This document shows positions 10,038 through 18,983 of a stretch of 64,000 bases of DNA, piece after piece. The stretch is from contig NZ_KB893977.1 of NCBI RefSeq assembly GCF_000374345.1, positions 62,001 to 126,000 of the forward strand, given 5' to 3'. Every line of letters begins with the position of its first letter. Positions within the stretch are counted from its first letter, which is position 1. Origin of the DNA: Heyndrickxia acidiproducens DSM 23148 (GTDB lineage Bacteria; Bacillota; Bacilli; Bacillales; Bacillaceae_C). A program made the position numbers and the translations under genes. Under the pieces are notes generated by a model. That model was given only the letters and a program-made list of their open reading frames with translations, did not search any database and was not told where the DNA came from.

Positions 10038-10131
10038 CATCATCATCCTTTATTTCTTATTTTTCAATGTATGTACTTGCTGCTTGCTCCACGGGGGATG
10101 GACAGGACCCGCAGAGCAAAAGATGTCATTT

Positions 10132-10162
10132 AAAAATCTCCCACCAAGGATGATAGGAGATT
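10132..10162 (-). terminator. gudB terminator
   Basis: AATCTCC pairs with GGAGATT around a 14-base loop. On the minus strand it is followed by T5. It starts 45 bases after the gudB stop. Confidence 0.75.
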
Positions 10163-10206
10163 ATTTTTGCGCCTGTCCGCGTGTTCTTGCTTAAAAGCAC
10201 AAATCC

Positions 10207-11484
10207 TTAAATCCAGCCCCTGAACCTGGATGCCTCTGCAACCCTTCTGACGCCGACCATATAGGCAGCAAGGCGCATGTTGATCCGGCGGGATTCAGCG
10301 GTCCGGTAGACCGTCTGAAACGATTGAACCAACACCTTTTCCAGTTTCTCATCCACTTCTTCTTCCGTCCAGTAATAGCCCTGGTTATTCTGCACCCATT
10401 CAAAATAGGAAACGGTGACGCCGCCTGAAGACGCCAGCACATCCGGGACAAGCAATATGCCGCGTTTTGTCAGAATATCGGTAGCTTCTAAAGTAGTCGG
10501 CCCATTCGCTGCTTCCACGACAATTTTTGCCTGTATTTGATTCGCATTTTCTTCCGTAATTTGATTTTCAATTGCAGCCGGAACCAATATATCGCAATCC
10601 AGTTCAAGCAGCTCTTTATTGGAGATTGTATTTTTAAACAAAGTTGTCACCGTGCCGAAACTGTCGCGGCGGTCCAGCAAATAATCGATATCAAGGCCCT
10701 TCGGATCATAAAGGCCTCCGTATGCATCCGAAATCCCGATGACTTTTGCGCCGGCATCATGCATAAATTTTGCCAGAAAACTGCCGGCATTGCCGAAGCC
10801 CTGGATAACGACCCTTGCGCCTTCCAGACTGATGCCGCGCTTTTTTGCCGCCTCGCGGATACAAATCGTTACGCCTTTGGCTGTTGCCGATTCACGCCCG
10901 TGCGAACCGCCAAGAACAAGCGGCTTACCGGTGATAAAACCCGGGGAATTGAATTCATCTATCCTGCTGTACTCATCCATCATCCAGGCCATGATTTGCG
11001 AGTTTGTAAAGACATCCGGAGCCGGAATGTCTTTTGTCGGGCCGACGACTTGGCTGATGGCTCTTACATAGCCGCGGCTTAAGCTTTCCAGTTCCCGGAA
11101 AGACATCTTCCGCGGATCACAGATAATACCGCCTTTTCCACCGCCATAAGGGAGGTTGACAATCCCGCATTTCAGCGTCATCCAAATGGACAATGCCTTC
11201 ACTTCATTTTCTGTTACATCAGGGTGGAATCTGACTCCGCCCTTTGTCGGGCCAACTGCATCATTATGCTGGGCCCTGTAGCCGGTAAAAATTTTAACCG
11301 TGCCGTCATCCATTCTGACCGGGATTTTAACTGTTAACATACGAATCGGCTCTTTCAAAAGTTCGTATACTTCTTCAGGGTATCCTAATTTTTCAAGAGC
11401 TTCATGGATTATCGTTTGTGTTGAATGTAATACATCTCTGCTTGCTTCCATTGTTTGGTGATCTGCACCCTTTTCGGCTGCCAT
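10207..11484 (-). CDS. gudB: NAD-specific glutamate dehydrogenase
   Basis: Oxidatively deaminates glutamate to 2-oxoglutarate and ammonia. The substrate-binding PTKGGVRFHP and catalytic lysine region LPYGGGKGG lie near residues 88-127. The NAD fold VIQGFGNAGS lies near 225, and the C-terminus ends RFRGWI. It is closest to Bacillus GudB/RocG. The repeated codons that inactivate GudB in B. subtilis 168 (three duplicated residues near VKAVKA) are absent: this protein reads ENEVKALSIW once, so an active enzyme is expected. A good ribosome-binding site (GGAGGT) precedes the ATG. The gudB versus rocG name rests on position next to ypdA and mecB. Confidence 0.94.
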   Translation of the reverse strand: MAAEKGADHQTMEASRDVLHSTQTIIHEALEKLGYPEEVYELLKEPIRMLTVKIPVRMDDGTVKIFTGYRAQHNDAVGPTKGGVRFHPDVTENEVKALSIWMTLKCGIVNLPYGGGKGGIICDPRKMSFRELESLSRGYVRAISQVVGPTKDIPAPDVFTNSQIMAWMMDEYSRIDEFNSPGFITGKPLVLGGSHGRESATAKGVTICIREAAKKRGISLEGARVVIQGFGNAGSFLAKFMHDAGAKVIGISDAYGGLYDPKGLDIDYLLDRRDSFGTVTTLFKNTISNKELLELDCDILVPAAIENQITEENANQIQAKIVVEAANGPTTLEATDILTKRGILLVPDVLASSGGVTVSYFEWVQNNQGYYWTEEEVDEKLEKVLVQSFQTVYRTAESRRINMRLAAYMVGVRRVAEASRFRGWI

Positions 11485-11593
11485 TATCGCAAACCTCCTA
11501 GATACGAAAGAAATTTCTGCTTTTAAAATTAGTATACATCTTTAACCCATATATGCAATATGAAAAGAAACGTTTTCATTCAGGCAAAAACAG

Positions 11594-12142
11594 TCAGTGA
11601 AAATAGGACAGCAAGTTTTCCAATGCATGGCCTTCAAAGATGGCTGTGCCGTACTCCCGTATCATATAAGGCGACAGGGCCGAGCGATCGCCATACTCAA
11701 GAAAAAGCGGCAGACAGTGTTCTGCTTCTTCCGCCAGCAGCAGTAAAAACTGCTGTTCAAACTGGTACAGGCAACTGTCCGGAAGCCGGCCGGTATTTTT
11801 CAAAAAGGCGGCCAGCGAGATCACATCTTCAATGGATTGGAAACTGTAAACCGTATCTGTTGACACCCGGCTTTCTTCCAAAGCTTCAGGCGCAAGTCCA
11901 TCTTCCGCATCCCCAAGTGTCAGGATTAAAATAATTTCATGGGAGTTGAAAGAATATATTTCAATTGAAAGCGTGTCGCTTCCTTCTACATTATATGTTT
12001 GATTTGCAAGTTCCAACATTTCATCAAATAAAAGGTTCCAGATAGAGGAGTCTAAATTTTCTTCTCCAATGCCACGTTCTGTTAACTCATCAAATGAGAT
12101 GGAATATTTGATTTTATTTGACGAAAGACGTTCTAATTTCAT
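11594..12142 (-). CDS. mecB: MecA-type adaptor protein MecB (YpbH)
   Basis: Adaptor delivering substrates to the ClpCP protease. The 182-residue protein has the acidic N-terminal MecA substrate-binding part (MKLERLSSNKIKYSISFDEL) and the C-terminal ClpC-interacting domain (SIEDVISLAAFLKNTGRLPDSCLY). Position between gudB and ypbG identifies the YpbH paralogue rather than MecA itself, which in B. subtilis lies elsewhere. It appears monocistronic, and I saw no clear terminator in the 110 bases before gudB. Confidence 0.88.
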   Translation of the reverse strand: MKLERLSSNKIKYSISFDELTERGIGEENLDSSIWNLLFDEMLELANQTYNVEGSDTLSIEIYSFNSHEIILILTLGDAEDGLAPEALEESRVSTDTVYSFQSIEDVISLAAFLKNTGRLPDSCLYQFEQQFLLLLAEEAEHCLPLFLEYGDRSALSPYMIREYGTAIFEGHALENLLSYFH

Positions 12143-12210
12143 TTACTTCGCCCCCTGCATATGGCTCTTACCAATATCATATGTAGGGGAAAAAAGATGG
12201 TTCTTCACAC

Positions 12211-12990
12211 TCATCCACAATTCCGGACATTTTTGATGGTAATCAAATGGGTTTCCGGTTTTGCTCCGAGCCTCATCGGAACCACGGTCGTGCCGTAACC
12301 ATTACTAATCAGGTGGATCATACTTCCGGTTTTTTTCACGCCGCCGTGCTTAAACGGGCTGTATCCCGGCAGATGAATCTGGCCCCCGTGCGTATGTCCG
12401 CTTAACATAAGATGGATATGATCCATTTCATTGAGCTGATGGACCATCTTTGGGTTGTGGCTCACTAATATGCGGAAATCATCAGCATGGACGCTTTCAA
12501 GGGCTTCATCCAGATTTTCCTGTTCTTTAGATAAGTCATCCACACCGATCAGCGCAATTCGCCCTTTCCCTTTTAAGCTGAAAAAATATGTGGAGTTGCG
12601 CAGCGTATGGATACCAAGGTGGGAAAAAAGGCTTTCCAATTTTTGTTCATCCATTTCATAATCATTGTTGCCCCAGACAAAAAAGACAGGGCCGATTTTT
12701 TTTAACAGCTTGAGGTTGGCTTCAATTCTCCCGGCGGGCACGCCCCTTTCCAGTAAATCACCGCCGATCACAACAAACTGTGCAGCCCCGGCAGCCGCGT
12801 CGACCAATGCGGGTTTTATTTTTCTTCTGTGAATATCCGAGATAAAAAAGAAAGTACATGCATCCACGCCGGCCGGATAAGCTTCAAGGCAAAACCGGTG
12901 CTCAATAATCCTGTTTTGAAAAGCCTCGTTTACCATATAAATCAGCAATGCGATTGCAAATAAAAGCACAAACCATATCATCCCGTGCAT
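12211..12990 (-). CDS. ypbG: Membrane-anchored metallophosphoesterase YpbG
   Basis: An N-terminal membrane segment (about 4-22) anchors a calcineurin-like phosphoesterase. Metal-binding motifs are visible in order: ISDIHR (D and H), GGDLLERG, WGNNDYE, SHNP and SGHTHGGQI. The family resembles YkuE-type phosphoesterases; the substrate is not known. I placed the start at the ATG at 12990 because AGGAG is seven bases upstream. The neighbouring ATG at 12993 is also possible, and the GTG at 13008 is less so. Confidence 0.85.
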   Translation of the reverse strand: MHGMIWFVLLFAIALLIYMVNEAFQNRIIEHRFCLEAYPAGVDACTFFFISDIHRRKIKPALVDAAAGAAQFVVIGGDLLERGVPAGRIEANLKLLKKIGPVFFVWGNNDYEMDEQKLESLFSHLGIHTLRNSTYFFSLKGKGRIALIGVDDLSKEQENLDEALESVHADDFRILVSHNPKMVHQLNEMDHIHLMLSGHTHGGQIHLPGYSPFKHGGVKKTGSMIHLISNGYGTTVVPMRLGAKPETHLITIKNVRNCG

Positions 12991-13313
12991 CATTAAACTC
13001 CTATTCACATCCTAATAAGCCGACCCCCCGTACGGCCAGCATCTGAATTCGTGTTCATTTTTGTGTACAATCATGCCTGAAAGCCTGCACTTTTTTAGTG
13101 TTGCTAAAAATTTTTCCGATTCGTATCTTCCCGGCCCGGCTCACCAGATACAAATCTTTAAAACCAAACGCAAATTTTTCGCAAACATTGTTCACCACCT
13201 CTATTTGTATTATAGCTTAATTCCAACAGATGAAAAGAATTCCGGCAACTTTTGCATGATCAAAAGAACTCGCACATAAAATGGAATGATTCTATATGTC
13301 AGGAGGATTTGAA

Positions 13314-13532
13314 ATGAACACACCATTTAAAACCTATTATCCTTTTATAAGCCCGTTTGACCCCTGCCCTCCAATGAAAGAAAAAGTGTACTCCACACCG
13401 CCAAACGTGTATATGGGTTTCCAGCCGCCGAATTTACCGCAGTTTCCGCCCAAGGAAGCGCTGGCAAGAGGGACGCTCTGGTTGCCGCTTTATGATCCGT
13501 ATTACAGCCCCTACGAACGGGCAAAGGAGTGA
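13314..13532 (+). CDS. cotJA: Spore coat-associated protein CotJA
   Basis: A 72-residue, proline- and tyrosine-rich coat component (FDPCPP, FQPPNLPQF, GTLWLPLYDPYYSPY) matching CotJA. AGGAGG seven bases before the ATG at 13314 fixes the start; the longer frame from 13296 runs through that site. It is the first gene of cotJABC, which B. subtilis makes in the mother cell under sigma-E. The 305-base region before it (13009-13313) also holds the ypbG leader and shows no other convincing gene. Confidence 0.93.
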   Translation: MNTPFKTYYPFISPFDPCPPMKEKVYSTPPNVYMGFQPPNLPQFPPKEALARGTLWLPLYDPYYSPYERAKE

Positions 13533-13538
13533 GCCAGC

Positions 13539-13799
13539 ATGAAAAAGCTGCCGAAAGAATATTACACACTGCTGGAAGAGCTGCAATCGCTTGATTTTGT
13601 CATCGTTGAGCTGAATCTTTATTTGGATACCCATCCGGACGACCAGGCTGCCGTTGAACAGTATAATGCCACAGTAAGGAGCCGAAAAAAAGTCAAACGG
13701 GAATTTGAAAAACAATTTGGCCCGCTTACAAGCTTCGGTTACAGTTATTCCCCTTATCCTTTCCATTGGAAGGAAGCACCATGGCCGTGGCAGGTTTAA
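13539..13799 (+). CDS. cotJB: Spore coat protein CotJB
   Basis: An 86-residue inner-coat component with the typical EYYTLLEELQSLDFVIVELNLYLDTHP core and an aromatic tail ending PWPWQV. It starts six bases after cotJA stops, with AAAGGAGTGA before the ATG. In B. subtilis CotJA, CotJB and CotJC are incorporated together into the spore coat. Confidence 0.93.
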   Translation: MKKLPKEYYTLLEELQSLDFVIVELNLYLDTHPDDQAAVEQYNATVRSRKKVKREFEKQFGPLTSFGYSYSPYPFHWKEAPWPWQV

Positions 13800-13834
13800 C
13801 ATACAGACAATTTTGGAAGGAGTGAGCATTCAGT

Positions 13835-14404
13835 ATGTGGGTTTATGAAAAAAAGCTCCAATATCCGGTCAGAGTCAGTTCCTGCAATCCAAAACTGGCA
13901 AGATTTTTAATCGAGCAATACGGGGGCGCGGACGGAGAACTTTCTGCAGCGCTCAGGTATTTAAACCAGCGCTACACCATACCGGATAAAGTGGTGGGCC
14001 TGTTAAACGATATCGGCACTGAAGAATTTGCCCATTTGGAAATGATTGCAACAATGGTCTATAAACTCACAAAAGACGCCACGCCGGCGCAGTTGGAAGC
14101 AGCCGGGCTGGACCAGCATTATGTTGACCACGACAAGGCGCTTCATTATCATAATGCGGCCGGGGCACCGTGGACAGCAACATATATCCAGGCAAAAGGC
14201 GACCCGATTGCGGATATTTATGAAGATATTGCAGCCGAGGAAAAGGCAAGGGCCACTTACCAGTGGATCATCAATCTGAGCGATGATCCGGATTTAAATG
14301 ACGGATTGCGTTTTCTGCGGGAGCGTGAGATCGTCCATTCCCAAAGATTCCGTGAAGCCGCACAAATATTAATAGAAGAAAAAGATAAGAAACACTTTTT
14401 TTAA
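13835..14404 (+). CDS. cotJC: Spore coat protein CotJC (manganese catalase family)
   Basis: A 189-residue member of the dimanganese catalase fold, found in spore coats. Candidate metal ligands are visible: a Glu in ADGELSAALRYL, the E-x-x-H pair EEFAHLEM near residue 69, and a second pair in the C-terminal half (AEEKARATYQ then EIVHSQRF near 170). GGAAGGAGTGAG precedes the ATG. Catalytic activity in the spore is plausible but not shown for most members. It is followed directly by the operon terminator. Confidence 0.94.
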   Translation: MWVYEKKLQYPVRVSSCNPKLARFLIEQYGGADGELSAALRYLNQRYTIPDKVVGLLNDIGTEEFAHLEMIATMVYKLTKDATPAQLEAAGLDQHYVDHDKALHYHNAAGAPWTATYIQAKGDPIADIYEDIAAEEKARATYQWIINLSDDPDLNDGLRFLREREIVHSQRFREAAQILIEEKDKKHFF

Positions 14405-14416
14405 AGAAGATGGCTT

Positions 14417-14444
14417 GAAGATGGCTTGCCATCTTCCTTTTTTT
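14417..14444 (+). terminator. cotJ operon terminator
   Basis: GAAGATGGC (14417-14425) pairs with GCCATCTTC (14428-14436) and is followed by CT7. It lies just after the cotJC stop. Confidence 0.88.
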
Positions 14445-14482
14445 GTGGCTTGGCGCCGGTCAGTAAACACGAAGGCACTTTG

Positions 14483-14938
14483 CTATTTGTTTTCATGGTA
14501 TAAGTTGATGTCAAATTCTTTTTGCATCATTTCGAACACTTTATGGCGGGACTGCCAGCTTTCGCCTTTCCACAAGTCTTTGCTTCTATCGACAATTTCA
14601 CAGCGTAAAGCGTGGTATTCTTTCTCAGCTTTTTCTCTTTTGTCAAACCATATTTTGCTCATGCCCCACAAAGCAGCTGTTACGAGCAGCAGGCCTAACT
14701 GGACCTGGTGGGCGGCAATGATGGAAAAGATTTTAAACAATGAATAGGAAAATGGTTCAATAAAGGCGGCATAAAGATAATAAGCCCATCCAAAAGTGTA
14801 AAAAATGCTCGTCCACATGATCAAAAGATGGCGTTTCCGGTAACGTTCAAATTCTCGTTTCCGTTTCACCACATTTTGAAGCATCTGTTTGGTTGCCTCA
14901 TCCGTCCCTTCGCCTAACCGGACAATCGATGGTTCCAT
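14483..14938 (-). CDS. ypbF: YpbF-like membrane protein
   Basis: A 151-residue protein with a charged N-terminal helix (KRKREFERYRKRH), two hydrophobic segments (about residues 40-60 and 75-95) and a charged C-terminus. Size and place between cotJ/ypbE and recS match B. subtilis YpbF, whose function is unknown. The ATG at 14938 follows TAGGGGTGA by five bases, so the extra N-terminal residues of the longer frame are not expected. Confidence 0.75.
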   Translation of the reverse strand: MEPSIVRLGEGTDEATKQMLQNVVKRKREFERYRKRHLLIMWTSIFYTFGWAYYLYAAFIEPFSYSLFKIFSIIAAHQVQLGLLLVTAALWGMSKIWFDKREKAEKEYHALRCEIVDRSKDLWKGESWQSRHKVFEMMQKEFDINLYHENK

Positions 14939-15029
14939 TTGCATCACCCCTACCACTATATGCAACAGTCTGTCCCCCTAGACCCTTGTCCGGGCGGGAA
15001 ACGAAAATATGAAGCAACCGCAGTTCTTG

Positions 15030-15272
15030 CTACCTATGTATTAAATAAGAATAAAGAAAAAATACGGCCACTGGTAAAAAGATAAAAAAAGCAAGCAGAA
15101 GATTCACCAGCGGGATATGAATTTTTTTCTCTTGGCGCGCTTTACGGTGCCGTTCAACCCGCGAAGTGAACTGCTCTGTTTCCAAACCGGGCGGCTGTCC
15201 GGTTTCGGTTTTCACTTTTTCAAGCTTCTGCCTTTTTTTCTCAACCTGCTCCTGAAATGTTTCAATGGACAT
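15030..15272 (-). CDS. Small single-pass protein resembling the N-terminal part of YpbE
   Basis: An 80-residue protein: a charged coiled-coil-like stretch (EQVEKKRQKLEKVKTE), a basic patch (RVERHRKARQEKK) and one C-terminal membrane segment. Position between ypbF and ypbD is that of B. subtilis ypbE. As I recall it, that protein is about three times longer and has an extracytoplasmic LysM domain. Here the protein ends right after the membrane segment, and no LysM coding is seen in the 90 bases before ypbF. AAGGGG precedes the ATG at 15272. Function unknown. Confidence 0.6.
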   Translation of the reverse strand: MSIETFQEQVEKKRQKLEKVKTETGQPPGLETEQFTSRVERHRKARQEKKIHIPLVNLLLAFFIFLPVAVFFLYSYLIHR

Positions 15273-15300
15273 TGATAACCCCTTCTTCAAACGATATCGC

Positions 15301-15879
15301 TTAAGTACCCCATTTTTTTATACGGATACCCAGTAAAAAATCAATTGTAAAATGCATCACCATCGTTGATAACAGATTTTCATTTGAAAGCTCATACACC
15401 AGCCCGAGCCAAAAGCTTAACAATACAACATTTACAATCAGGTACCAATGCTTCCAGTAGCGGATGTGTACGGCTGCAAAAATGAAACTGGCCGCAATCA
15501 GCCCGAAACAGGACTGGATGACCCCGCGAAAAAGCAATTCTTCAGCGCAGGCAACCAGCATGGTAATGAAAAAGATGTTCGGCACAGTAAGACGGCGGAA
15601 AATCCGTTCATTTACACCGCCATCATCATAATATGCTTTGGGCAGGACTTTCATTAGAATGGAATCCAGCATTACCACCAAAATGCCGCTTACCAGACCA
15701 TATGCCCATATGGACGAATCTATTCGAAAATGCTTTAAAAAAGAGACTGCATCCCGAAATAAAACCCAGCCTGCGACGGCTGAAATAAGGAGCAGGATAA
15801 ACTGGGTCAGGAGCAGATGGAAAACCAGCTCGCGGTCTGTTAATTCCTGTATAATGTCCGCCTGTTTTCGTCTAGCCAT
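15301..15879 (-). CDS. ypbD: CPBP family intramembrane metalloprotease YpbD
   Basis: Multi-pass membrane protein of the CAAX-protease/bacteriocin-processing family. The active-site motifs are EELLFRG near residue 120, a histidine in FAAVH and a histidine in the last membrane segment (MVMHFTIDF). The substrate is unknown. Its start overlaps the last codons of recS by eight bases, so it is translationally linked to recS. The ATG at 15879 is favoured (192 residues); a GTG at 15891 is also possible. Confidence 0.85.
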   Translation of the reverse strand: MARRKQADIIQELTDRELVFHLLLTQFILLLISAVAGWVLFRDAVSFLKHFRIDSSIWAYGLVSGILVVMLDSILMKVLPKAYYDDGGVNERIFRRLTVPNIFFITMLVACAEELLFRGVIQSCFGLIAASFIFAAVHIRYWKHWYLIVNVVLLSFWLGLVYELSNENLLSTMVMHFTIDFLLGIRIKKWGT

Positions 15880-17338
15880 CGGTTGGTTCACTTCTTATCA
15901 ATAAACTTTTGAGCAGCAGCTCCCATTTCAGGACAGGCCCGGGATGTGGATGTTCCGCCTTGCTTCCATAATATTTACCCATATCCATTCCGCAGCGATC
16001 GCAGCAATCTGCAGGCTTCGTTGACAGAGATTCATCAAAGTAATGCAAAACAGTTTGTCTCCGGCATTGTTCCGACTGAATCCAGCGCTCAATTTCCAGT
16101 AATTTTTCACGCTTATGTACGAGCCTTTCATCACGCAGGCGGGTAACTTCCTGAATCCATTCATTTCTCGGCCTGTCACGGAGACGGCAATGATGCAAAA
16201 AACGGATTTGCTGTTCTGAACACTTTAAAACGGCCTGGGCATCTTTAAGATCCCCTTTCCAGTCATAATAGGCTGCAATCTGCGCAGGGCTTGGAAGTTC
16301 CGATTCGATGAGCTGGAGCGGCAGTAATTCATCACCGGCCATATACAAAAGGATCGCAATGCTGGGCAATCCGTCACGGCCGGCCCTGCCGATTTCCTGC
16401 AAATAGGACTCGATTTGCAATGGACAATGGAAGTGGATGACAAAACGGATATCTGCTTTATTGATGCCCATGCCAAACGCGCTTGTTGCACAAATGATGC
16501 CGATCTGTCCGTATAAAAACTGCTGCTGGATCAATATCCTTTGTTCCTGGTCGATTCCGCTGTGATAGGCAGCTGTTTCCGCAATTCCTTCCTCTGCAAG
16601 GCGGGCTGCTACTTCTTCTGCCGCCTTTTTACTGGAAAAATAAATAATGCCCGGCTTTTGCAAATTCCGCGTATAGGCCAAAAGCTTCTCTTCTTTTTCC
16701 CTGTAACTTTCGGACTTGTCCACTACCATCGCAATATTGGGGCGGTTCACGGAATAAATATATTGATCCGGCTGCTTTAGCTGAAGGGAATCACAAATAT
16801 CCGCGCGTACCTGTTCGGTTGCGGTTGCTGTCAGCGCCAGGGTGAGCGGCATGCCCAATTCTTTTCTGGCCGCTCCCAGGCTTAAATATTCCGGCCTGAA
16901 ATCATAGCCCCATTGCGAAATACAATGGGCTTCGTCAACAACAAATAAGCCAATTACAAGTTTTTTTAAACATTGCAGGATATAAGGCTGGTGCAGCATT
17001 TCCGGCGAGATAAAGATAAATCGGTACGCATGCAGCCGGGACAGGGCTTCTCTCCGCTCCTGCCCGCTTAAAAATGAATTCAGCGCAATAACACTTTTTT
17101 CGCCCCTCCCTTTCAATTGCTCCACCTGGTCCTGCATTAAAGACAACAGTGGCGATACAACCAGCACCGCCCCGCTTACCAAATAAGCGGGCAACTGGTA
17201 GCACAGAGATTTGCCTGTTCCGGTCGGAAGCATCGCGAGGGTATCTTTGCCGCCCAGAACAGACCGGATCACTTCCTCCTGTCCTTCACGGAATGAATCA
17301 AAGCCGAATTTTTCTTTTAACAGGTCATGAAGTTTCAT
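15872..17338 (-). CDS. recS: RecQ-family DNA helicase RecS
   Basis: ATP-dependent 3'-5' DNA helicase for recombination and repair. SF2 motifs appear in order: the RecQ motif 0 (FGFDSFREGQEEVI), Walker A (LPTGTGKS), DEAH (VVDEAHC), TATAT and the motif VI region (QEIGRAGRDG). A zinc-binding cysteine cluster follows (QC near residue 436, then CCDRCG). At 488 residues it lacks the C-terminal HRDC domain of full RecQ. That and its place beside ypbB/ypbD identify the shorter RecS type. It overlaps ypbB by 14 bases upstream. Confidence 0.92.
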   Translation of the reverse strand: MKLHDLLKEKFGFDSFREGQEEVIRSVLGGKDTLAMLPTGTGKSLCYQLPAYLVSGAVLVVSPLLSLMQDQVEQLKGRGEKSVIALNSFLSGQERREALSRLHAYRFIFISPEMLHQPYILQCLKKLVIGLFVVDEAHCISQWGYDFRPEYLSLGAARKELGMPLTLALTATATEQVRADICDSLQLKQPDQYIYSVNRPNIAMVVDKSESYREKEEKLLAYTRNLQKPGIIYFSSKKAAEEVAARLAEEGIAETAAYHSGIDQEQRILIQQQFLYGQIGIICATSAFGMGINKADIRFVIHFHCPLQIESYLQEIGRAGRDGLPSIAILLYMAGDELLPLQLIESELPSPAQIAAYYDWKGDLKDAQAVLKCSEQQIRFLHHCRLRDRPRNEWIQEVTRLRDERLVHKREKLLEIERWIQSEQCRRQTVLHYFDESLSTKPADCCDRCGMDMGKYYGSKAEHPHPGPVLKWELLLKSLLIRSEPTDG

Positions 17339-18383
17339 GCCGGACCATCCTTCCCGCCATTACCAGCCGGATCTGAAAATAGGAAATATCGCCGATGCTT
17401 TCTTTGATTGGCTTTAATTTTCTCGTTTTCAGCTTACCGGCTGCTTTTAGGATCTTTTCTTCAATTTCTTTCGAAACATAATCGTTCAGCGGAAAATGGG
17501 CATCATTTAAGGCGGCTTCAACAAGATGGTCTTCGATTGTACTTTGTTTCAGCTGCCTGGCTGCTGCAATTTCCGAAACCGTTTTGCCTTTCTTGAGCAT
17601 TTCGTATGTCCTGAATGCGGAGCGGGTCAGCGGTATTTCCTGGTATACATCTTTTACCATTGTATATAAAAGCGGGCATTCCCCGGGGTGCTTCATCATG
17701 TACTGCACCATAAAATGCAGCAAATGCAAAAAACGGTACCAGTACTCTGTTGTTTCGATTTGTAAAAGTGACGCCGCCTGTCCGATTGTTTTTCCGATCC
17801 GGTTTGCGCCTGTCAGCCTTAAAACAAGAATTTCCGGCTGTTCTGCAGGATGATTGGAAAAGAGGCGGTACAGGTCTGCGTAAAGCATTTCCGCCAGCAT
17901 GCCGCGCTCCCTTCCAAACTGCCGCAGCCAGCTTTTTACCCACGCTTGCAGGCGGGGATCTCTTTGTACAGGATAATAAAAGCGGTTTTGATAGACAAAA
18001 TGGGAAGCAACTTGCGTAATTAAACTGAGCCGTTTCCAAAAGATGGCGGCGGTTTCCTGATATTTCAATCCGTTCAAATAAGGGAAGTTCTGCGCAAGCT
18101 TATACCCGCGGGCAAATGTCCTTCCTTTTCCGGTGGCGATGTACGCACCGCCCGTTGTCTGCCGGAGATATCCCGAAGAAAGCAGCAGATTGACGAATTG
18201 CTCATAGTTATCCCTTGTGAAGGCTTGATAGGTTTGAAAGATGTTCTCCACATGAAAAAGATGGGCATCCTGGATCGTTTGTGCGGATTTTTTCCCTTTT
18301 AATAAATGGTAGATTGAAAACGGCGTGCGCTCGCCGTTCAGTTTATCAAAGCAATCGAGCACGACGGCCTGTAAAAAAGACAT
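17325..18383 (-). CDS. ypbB: YpbB, helix-turn-helix protein linked to RecS
   Basis: A 352-residue protein with a C-terminal HTH_40-type domain (about 260-330, MLKKGKTVSEIAAARQLKQSTIEDHL). Domains of this kind are fused to or paired with RecQ helicases. The N-terminal two-thirds has no motif I recognise. It overlaps recS, implying cotranscription and a joint role in DNA processing; that role is inference from context. The ATG at 18383 sits eight bases after GGAG and is preferred to the ATG six bases upstream. Confidence 0.85.
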   Translation of the reverse strand: MSFLQAVVLDCFDKLNGERTPFSIYHLLKGKKSAQTIQDAHLFHVENIFQTYQAFTRDNYEQFVNLLLSSGYLRQTTGGAYIATGKGRTFARGYKLAQNFPYLNGLKYQETAAIFWKRLSLITQVASHFVYQNRFYYPVQRDPRLQAWVKSWLRQFGRERGMLAEMLYADLYRLFSNHPAEQPEILVLRLTGANRIGKTIGQAASLLQIETTEYWYRFLHLLHFMVQYMMKHPGECPLLYTMVKDVYQEIPLTRSAFRTYEMLKKGKTVSEIAAARQLKQSTIEDHLVEAALNDAHFPLNDYVSKEIEEKILKAAGKLKTRKLKPIKESIGDISYFQIRLVMAGRMVRHETS

Positions 18384-18543
18384 CAGCATCTCTCCGTTCC
18401 GTTTTCTTTTTCATCCGTTTTAGGGGCCTTTCAATAAGAGGTTCTAAGGGGGGAATATGTTCTATTTTATCATGAATCCGCCTGTTTTGTTTACAAATTT
18501 CCACTTTTCGACAACCCCGCTTGTCCGGAAGACCTGTAAACTA

Positions 18544-18572
18544 TTGAAATGTGAAAAAAATAGATTTACAAT
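18544..18572 (+). promoter_or_regulatory. sigma-A promoter of fer
   Basis: TTGAAA (18544-18549) and TACAAT (18567-18572) are separated by exactly 17 bases, about 115 bases upstream of the fer ATG. The distance leaves a leader of roughly 105 bases with no structure I recognise. Confidence 0.7.
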
Positions 18573-18574
18573 AA

Positions 18575-18934
<360 letters not shown>

Positions 18935-18947
18935 TCCCGGTTTAATG

Positions 18948-18981
18948 AAAAGGCAGGCATCCCATAAGATGCCTGCCTTTT
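18948..18981. terminator. Bidirectional terminator between fer and ribU
   Basis: AAAAGGCAGGCATC (18948-18961) pairs with GATGCCTGCCTTTT (18968-18981) around a six-base loop, a perfect 14-bp stem serving both convergent genes. Confidence 0.88.
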
Positions 18982-18983
18982 CA

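Noticed and set aside
10537-11082. Plus-strand open frames across gudB
   Set aside because: They are shadows of the highly conserved gudB sequence on the minus strand.
17518-18039. Minus-strand frame of 173 codons
   Set aside because: It is an alternative frame inside ypbB, whose product and overlap with recS are well supported.
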